Shown here: positions 60,701 through 64,000 of the stretch, in pieces | Layout: every line of letters begins with the position of its first letter | Numbering within the stretch: position 1 is the first letter of the stretch | Assembly: GCA_963720235.1 (NCBI GenBank) | Contig: OY970389.1 | Coordinates: 3,162,001-3,226,000 of the forward strand | Length of the DNA stretch: 64,000 nucleotides | Direction of reading: 5' to 3' | Origin: JACMLC01 sp963720235 | Lineage (GTDB): Bacteria > Acidobacteriota > Blastocatellia > Pyrinomonadales > Pyrinomonadaceae | Position numbers and translations under genes: made by a program | Notes under the pieces: model-generated | The model's input: the letters and a program-made list of their open reading frames with translations, nothing else | What the model was told of the DNA's origin: nothing | The model's database searches: none

Positions 60701-62035
60701 ATGAGCTTAATTGAGCAGGTTTCTGCGCGCGAGATTCTTGATTCGCGCGGCAATCCAACCATCGAAGCGGAAGTGATGCTGATTGACGGCGAGATTGGAC
60801 GCGCGGCTGTTCCATCCGGCGCATCAACCGGCGAGCATGAAGCCGTCGAATTGCGCGACGGCGACAAGAAGCGTTATGGCGGCAAGGGAGTCTTGAAGGC
60901 CGTGCGCAATGTCAACGAGACAATCGCGCCCATCATCGAAGGCATGGATGCTCTGGACCAGACGGAGATTGACCAGACTCTCATCGAGCTTGACGGAACA
61001 GAAAATAAATCAAAGCTCGGCGCAAACGCTCTGCTTGCCGTCTCACTCGCCACAGCGCGCGCCGCAGCAAGTTATACGGATGTGCCGCTCTACAGATATT
61101 TGGGTGGGCCAAACGCGCGGCTGCTGCCCGTGCCGATGATGAATATTCTCAACGGCGGCGCGCACGCGGACAATAACGTTGACTTTCAAGAGTTCATGAT
61201 TATGCCCGTCGGCGCGGAGAGTTTTACAGAGGCTCTGAGAATGGGCGCGGAGATTTTTCACGCGCTCAAGTCTGTCTTGAAGAAGCGCGGCTATGCGACG
61301 GGCGTGGGCGATGAGGGCGGCTTTGCGCCGAATCTGAAATCGAATGACGAAGCGATAGAGACTATCCTGGAAGCCATCAAGGCTGCGGGCTACACTGCCG
61401 GGCGCGAGATTATGCTGGCCCTCGATCCTGCCGCGAGTGAGTTTTACGACGGGAAGAATTACGTTTTTAAAAAGTCTGACAACAGAAAATTGTCTAGCGA
61501 TGAGATGGTCGCTTACTGGAAGAACTGGGCGGAGAGTTATCCGATTATCTCTATCGAAGACGGGATGGCAGAGAACGATTGGGATGGCTGGAAAGCTCTG
61601 ACAGACGAAGTGGGCCAAACCGTGCAACTCGTCGGCGACGACCTCTTTGTGACCAACACTTCATTCCTGCGCAAAGGCATCGAGCGCGGCGTCGCCAATT
61701 CGATTCTCATCAAAGTCAATCAGATAGGCACGCTCACGGAAACATTTGATTGCATCGAGTTGGCAAAGACGAATCGCCGCACCTCCGTCATCTCGCATCG
61801 CTCTGGCGAAACGGAAGACTCTTTCATAGCAGACCTCGCGGTCGCGACAGGCGCGGGACAAATCAAGACCGGCTCGCTCTCGCGCTCAGACCGCATAGCC
61901 AAATACAATCAGCTTCTGAGAATCGAAGAAGACCTGCGCGACGCCGCGCGCTATCCGGGGCTCGAAGCTTTTTATCAGATTGAGCGCCCGTCAAATAATT
62001 CTCGCCAGAAGAAAGCGCGCGCCGCGAAGAAATAA
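60701..62035 (+). CDS. eno: Enolase
   Basis: 444 residues. Interconverts 2-phosphoglycerate and phosphoenolpyruvate. The N-terminal signature EILDSRGNPTIEAEV, the metal ligands around ALDPAASEFYD, ISIEDGMAENDWDGW and VGDDLFVTN, and the enolase signature VISHRSGETEDSFIADLAVA with GQIKTGSLSRSDR are all intact. A basic C-terminal tail (KKARAAKK) extends slightly beyond the usual end. ATG 60701 follows AAGGAG at a rather long spacing of about 15 nt. gpmI, the preceding glycolytic step, lies about 0.9 kb downstream. Confidence 0.97.
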   Translation: MSLIEQVSAREILDSRGNPTIEAEVMLIDGEIGRAAVPSGASTGEHEAVELRDGDKKRYGGKGVLKAVRNVNETIAPIIEGMDALDQTEIDQTLIELDGTENKSKLGANALLAVSLATARAAASYTDVPLYRYLGGPNARLLPVPMMNILNGGAHADNNVDFQEFMIMPVGAESFTEALRMGAEIFHALKSVLKKRGYATGVGDEGGFAPNLKSNDEAIETILEAIKAAGYTAGREIMLALDPAASEFYDGKNYVFKKSDNRKLSSDEMVAYWKNWAESYPIISIEDGMAENDWDGWKALTDEVGQTVQLVGDDLFVTNTSFLRKGIERGVANSILIKVNQIGTLTETFDCIELAKTNRRTSVISHRSGETEDSFIADLAVATGAGQIKTGSLSRSDRIAKYNQLLRIEEDLRDAARYPGLEAFYQIERPSNNSRQKKARAAKK

Positions 62036-62052
62036 AAGCCGGAGGTTTAAGC

Positions 62053-62526
62053 ATGGCTCACGAATGGCGGCGCGGCGAGTTTGAGATTAGCAATGAGCGC
62101 GCGCGGCTCGACATCAAACTTATCCACAAATATTTATCAACCGAATCCTACTGGGCCGTCGGCAGAGATGTCGAAGTCGTGCAGCGTTCGATTGATAACT
62201 CGCTGCCCTTCGGTATCTATAAAGCCGGAGAACAGGTCGGGTTTGGGCGCGTCGTGACGGACTACGCGACATTTGCATGGATGGCCGATGTTTTTATTCT
62301 GGAAGAGTATCGCGGGCAGGGCTTATCAAAGTGGCTCGTGGAAGTGATGCTGGAGCATCCGCAGTTGCAGGGCTTTCGTCGCTGGGTGCTGGCAACCAAA
62401 GACGCGCACGAGTTGTATCGTAAATACGGCTTTCAGGATTTGAAGCGGCCCGAAAGATGGATGGAGCGGCCCGACCCGAATATGCAGGAGTCGCCAGATT
62501 ACTGGGCTGCGGACACAAGCTCATAA
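62053..62526 (+). CDS. GNAT-family N-acetyltransferase
   Basis: 157 residues. GNAT fold with the acetyl-CoA motif A in ADVFILEEYRGQGLSKWLVEVML (about 75-97; R-x-x-G-x-S/G type) and the following ATKDAHELYRKYGFQ (motif B). The acceptor substrate is unknown. ATG 62053 has GGAGG 7 nt upstream and is 17 bp after the eno stop, so the two are probably co-transcribed. Confidence 0.9.
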   Translation: MAHEWRRGEFEISNERARLDIKLIHKYLSTESYWAVGRDVEVVQRSIDNSLPFGIYKAGEQVGFGRVVTDYATFAWMADVFILEEYRGQGLSKWLVEVMLEHPQLQGFRRWVLATKDAHELYRKYGFQDLKRPERWMERPDPNMQESPDYWAADTSS

Positions 62527-62529
62527 AAA

Positions 62530-62652
62530 CCCCTCAATCTCTTCTTAGCGGACTTATGTTTTTCTTTTCTTTGCGCCACCAGCGCGAAACTAAAACGAAC
62601 GGTTCACGCAAAGGCGCGAAGAGAAAAGATAAGTTCGCAAAGGGTTGAATGA
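62530..62652. repeat. Long inverted-arm element, TTTGCGCCACCAGCG class (copy C)
   Basis: Aligns over about 120 bp with copy B (39947-40063), and the similarity continues into the TGTCTCTTGAGTTT tail at about 62656. It lies between the GNAT and zinc-ribbon genes on the same strand. Confidence 0.85.
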
Positions 62653-62702
62653 GTTTGTCTCTTGAGTTTCAGTATTCACTTAGAAGGCTAGAATAGCAGG
62701 AA

Positions 62703-62930
62703 ATGTTTTTCTTCTTTATTATCGGCACGCGCTTTTTCACCTGGGGTTCAGGAGAGAATTTGCCGCAACAGATGCAGTGCAGCAGGTGCGGAACGGTGGC
62801 GAGCTTTCCTCTCAAGAAGGGCATGAATTTCATCACGCTCTTTTTTATTATTCCGGTCATCCCGATTAGCGGCGTCAAGCAGCTTGCAGAATGTCCCAAC
62901 TGCAAGGCGCGTTATCAAGTGGGTTCGTAA
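62703..62930 (+). CDS. Small zinc-ribbon protein
   Basis: 75 residues. Two CxxC pairs (C26-x-x-C29 in MQCSRCG and C64-x-x-C67 in ECPNCK) flank a hydrophobic stretch (about 44-57, ITLFFIIPVIPIS), so it may be a membrane-associated zinc-ribbon hairpin. The family resembles short zinc-ribbon proteins of unknown function. ATG 62703 follows AGGAA closely. The gpmI start is 13 bp downstream. Confidence 0.75.
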   Translation: MFFFFIIGTRFFTWGSGENLPQQMQCSRCGTVASFPLKKGMNFITLFFIIPVIPISGVKQLAECPNCKARYQVGS

Positions 62931-62942
62931 AGGAGATTTGAT

Positions 62943-64000
62943 TTGGCTATCAAACAGGGGCCGCTCGCGCTCGTTATCATAGACGGCTGGGGCTACGCGC
63001 CTGAGCGTGAAGGCAATGCTATCGCACTGGCCCAGACTCCCTTTTATGACGAGCTAGTGGAACGCTATCCGCACACTTTGCTCGAAGCTTCAGGCACGCG
63101 CGTCGGGCTTCCTGCGGGCGTGATGGGCAACTCCGAAGTCGGCCATCTGAACATGGGTTCGGGCCGCGTCGTTCGCATGGACTTGTCGCGCATAGACCAC
63201 GACATAGAGACCGGAGAGTTTTTCAAAAACGAAGTCCTGGTCAAAGCGATGGACACAGCCTTAGAGCGCAAGACCGCGCTGCATTTGATGGGACTTATCT
63301 CTGATGGAAAAGTCCATTCGTCGCAGGAACATCTTTATGCGCTGTTGCGGATGGCGAAAGAGCGCGGCTTGAAGCGTGTCTATGTTCACTGTTTTCTCGA
63401 CGGGCGCGATGTGCCGCCGATGTCCGCCTTCGGCTATGTCGCAGCCTTGCAGGTCAAGTGCAGCGAGATTGGATGCGGGCGCATCGCTTCTGCTATCGGG
63501 CGTTACTACGCGATGGATCGCGACAAGCGTTGGGAGAGAACCGAGCGCGCATACAATCTTTTGGTCAAAGGCGACGGCGCGAAGGCGTTTGACCCTGTCG
63601 CGGCCATCAGAGAATCATACGAGCGCGGCGTGACGGATGAGTTTGTCGAACCCATTGTTATCTTAAACGAAAATAACGAGCCGACTGCGTGCATACAGGA
63701 AGGCGACTCTTGCATCTTCTTTAACTTTCGTCCAGACCGCGCGCGGCAGATTACAAACGCACTCGCAGTCCCAGGCTTCGGCGGCTTTTCCACGCCGCAA
63801 AGACCCAAGATAGACTTTGTTTGCTTCTCGCTCTACGACGCGACCTTTCCGCTTCCGCTTGCTTTTGGCCCAATGCAGCATCGCAATGTTCTGGCAGAAG
63901 TTTTCGGCAATATAGGCGTGCGCAATTACCGTATGGCGGAAACGGAGAAGTATGCGCACGTGACATACTTTTTCAACGGCGGCGTCGAAAAGGAGTTCCC
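62943..64000 (+). CDS. gpmI: 2,3-bisphosphoglycerate-independent phosphoglycerate mutase GpmI (3' end outside window)
   Basis: The frame is open from TTG 62943 to the end of the window (352 codons). The start has AAGGAG 7 nt upstream. Metal ligand D14 (VIIDGWGYAP), catalytic S64 (VMGNSEVGHLNMGSGRVV), substrate residues in HCFLDGRDVPP and AIGRYYAMDRDKRWER, and FNFRPDRARQ identify iPGM. It interconverts 3- and 2-phosphoglycerate, the step before enolase, whose gene lies nearby upstream. About 150-200 C-terminal residues including further metal ligands lie beyond the window, judging from normal family length. Confidence 0.95.
   Translation, partial: MAIKQGPLALVIIDGWGYAPEREGNAIALAQTPFYDELVERYPHTLLEASGTRVGLPAGVMGNSEVGHLNMGSGRVVRMDLSRIDHDIETGEFFKNEVLVKAMDTALERKTALHLMGLISDGKVHSSQEHLYALLRMAKERGLKRVYVHCFLDGRDVPPMSAFGYVAALQVKCSEIGCGRIASAIGRYYAMDRDKRWERTERAYNLLVKGDGAKAFDPVAAIRESYERGVTDEFVEPIVILNENNEPTACIQEGDSCIFFNFRPDRARQITNALAVPGFGGFSTPQRPKIDFVCFSLYDATFPLPLAFGPMQHRNVLAEVFGNIGVRNYRMAETEKYAHVTYFFNGGVEKEF

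Overview
The window reads as a chromosomal segment of an Acidobacteriota bacterium, most likely of the Blastocatellia (subdivision 4) type. This placement is an inference from family content: a VWFA-related protein of the type best known from Acidobacteria, a very large Oar-like TonB-dependent receptor with a carboxypeptidase-regulatory domain, a TIGR03960-type radical SAM protein, and S8 peptidases with hexapeptide-repeat tails. The genes are moderately GC-rich with a Gram-negative envelope. No rRNA, tRNA, prophage or CRISPR was seen.

Layout. 0-7 kb: tail of a hexapeptide-repeat protein, then HD-GYP phosphodiesterase, repeat-tailed S8 protease and a second HD-GYP phosphodiesterase. This looks like a duplicated protease/HD-GYP pair. 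7-12.4 kb: AraC-type regulator, two AT-richer secreted or membrane genes, an NHLRC2-like thioredoxin/NHL protein. 12.4-17.5 kb: chemotaxis proteins CheW, a 754-residue HEAT-repeat protein, CheR and CheB, without CheA or a receptor. 17.6-28.4 kb: DUF4097-like protein, MutS2, an unknown secreted protein, the dnaG-rpoD pair, radical SAM protein, DUF4845-like protein. 28.5-37.4 kb (minus strand): aroB, an M3-like peptidase, a candidate structured small RNA, the cell-wall and c-di-AMP set cdaA-cdaR-glmM, a CDF transporter and an M50 protease with CBS domains. 37.7-43 kb (minus strand): VWFA protein, MreB, FHA-GAF-adenylate cyclase. 43.5-58.3 kb: a phosphate island with porin, TonB receptor, an orphan winged-helix regulator, pstSCAB, phoU, phoB and phoR. 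58.4-64 kb: CarD, a CNNM/CorC-type protein, enolase, GNAT, a zinc ribbon and a truncated gpmI.

The most striking non-coding feature is a set of more than twenty intergenic elements made of 7- or 8-bp words arranged as two inverted arms around a spacer. Several word classes exist. In about a dozen co-directional gene pairs, including the chemotaxis, dnaG-rpoD, cda and pst-pho groups, the element fills the gap from the stop codon of one gene to within a few bases of the next start codon. It replaces any Shine-Dalgarno sequence and sometimes supplies the upstream stop codon. A folded element would bring stop and start together. I consider this the best candidate for an undescribed system.

Other non-coding finds are a two-copy multi-hairpin MITE of about 200 bp, one copy with a 4-bp target duplication; arrays of 5-bp direct repeats at an exact 11-bp period, interpreted as Pho boxes, before the porin, TonB receptor and pstS genes; and a candidate RNA of about 115 nt with its own promoter, two hairpins and an intrinsic terminator upstream of the M3-like peptidase. 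Signalling genes cover c-di-GMP breakdown, c-di-AMP synthesis and cAMP synthesis within one window.
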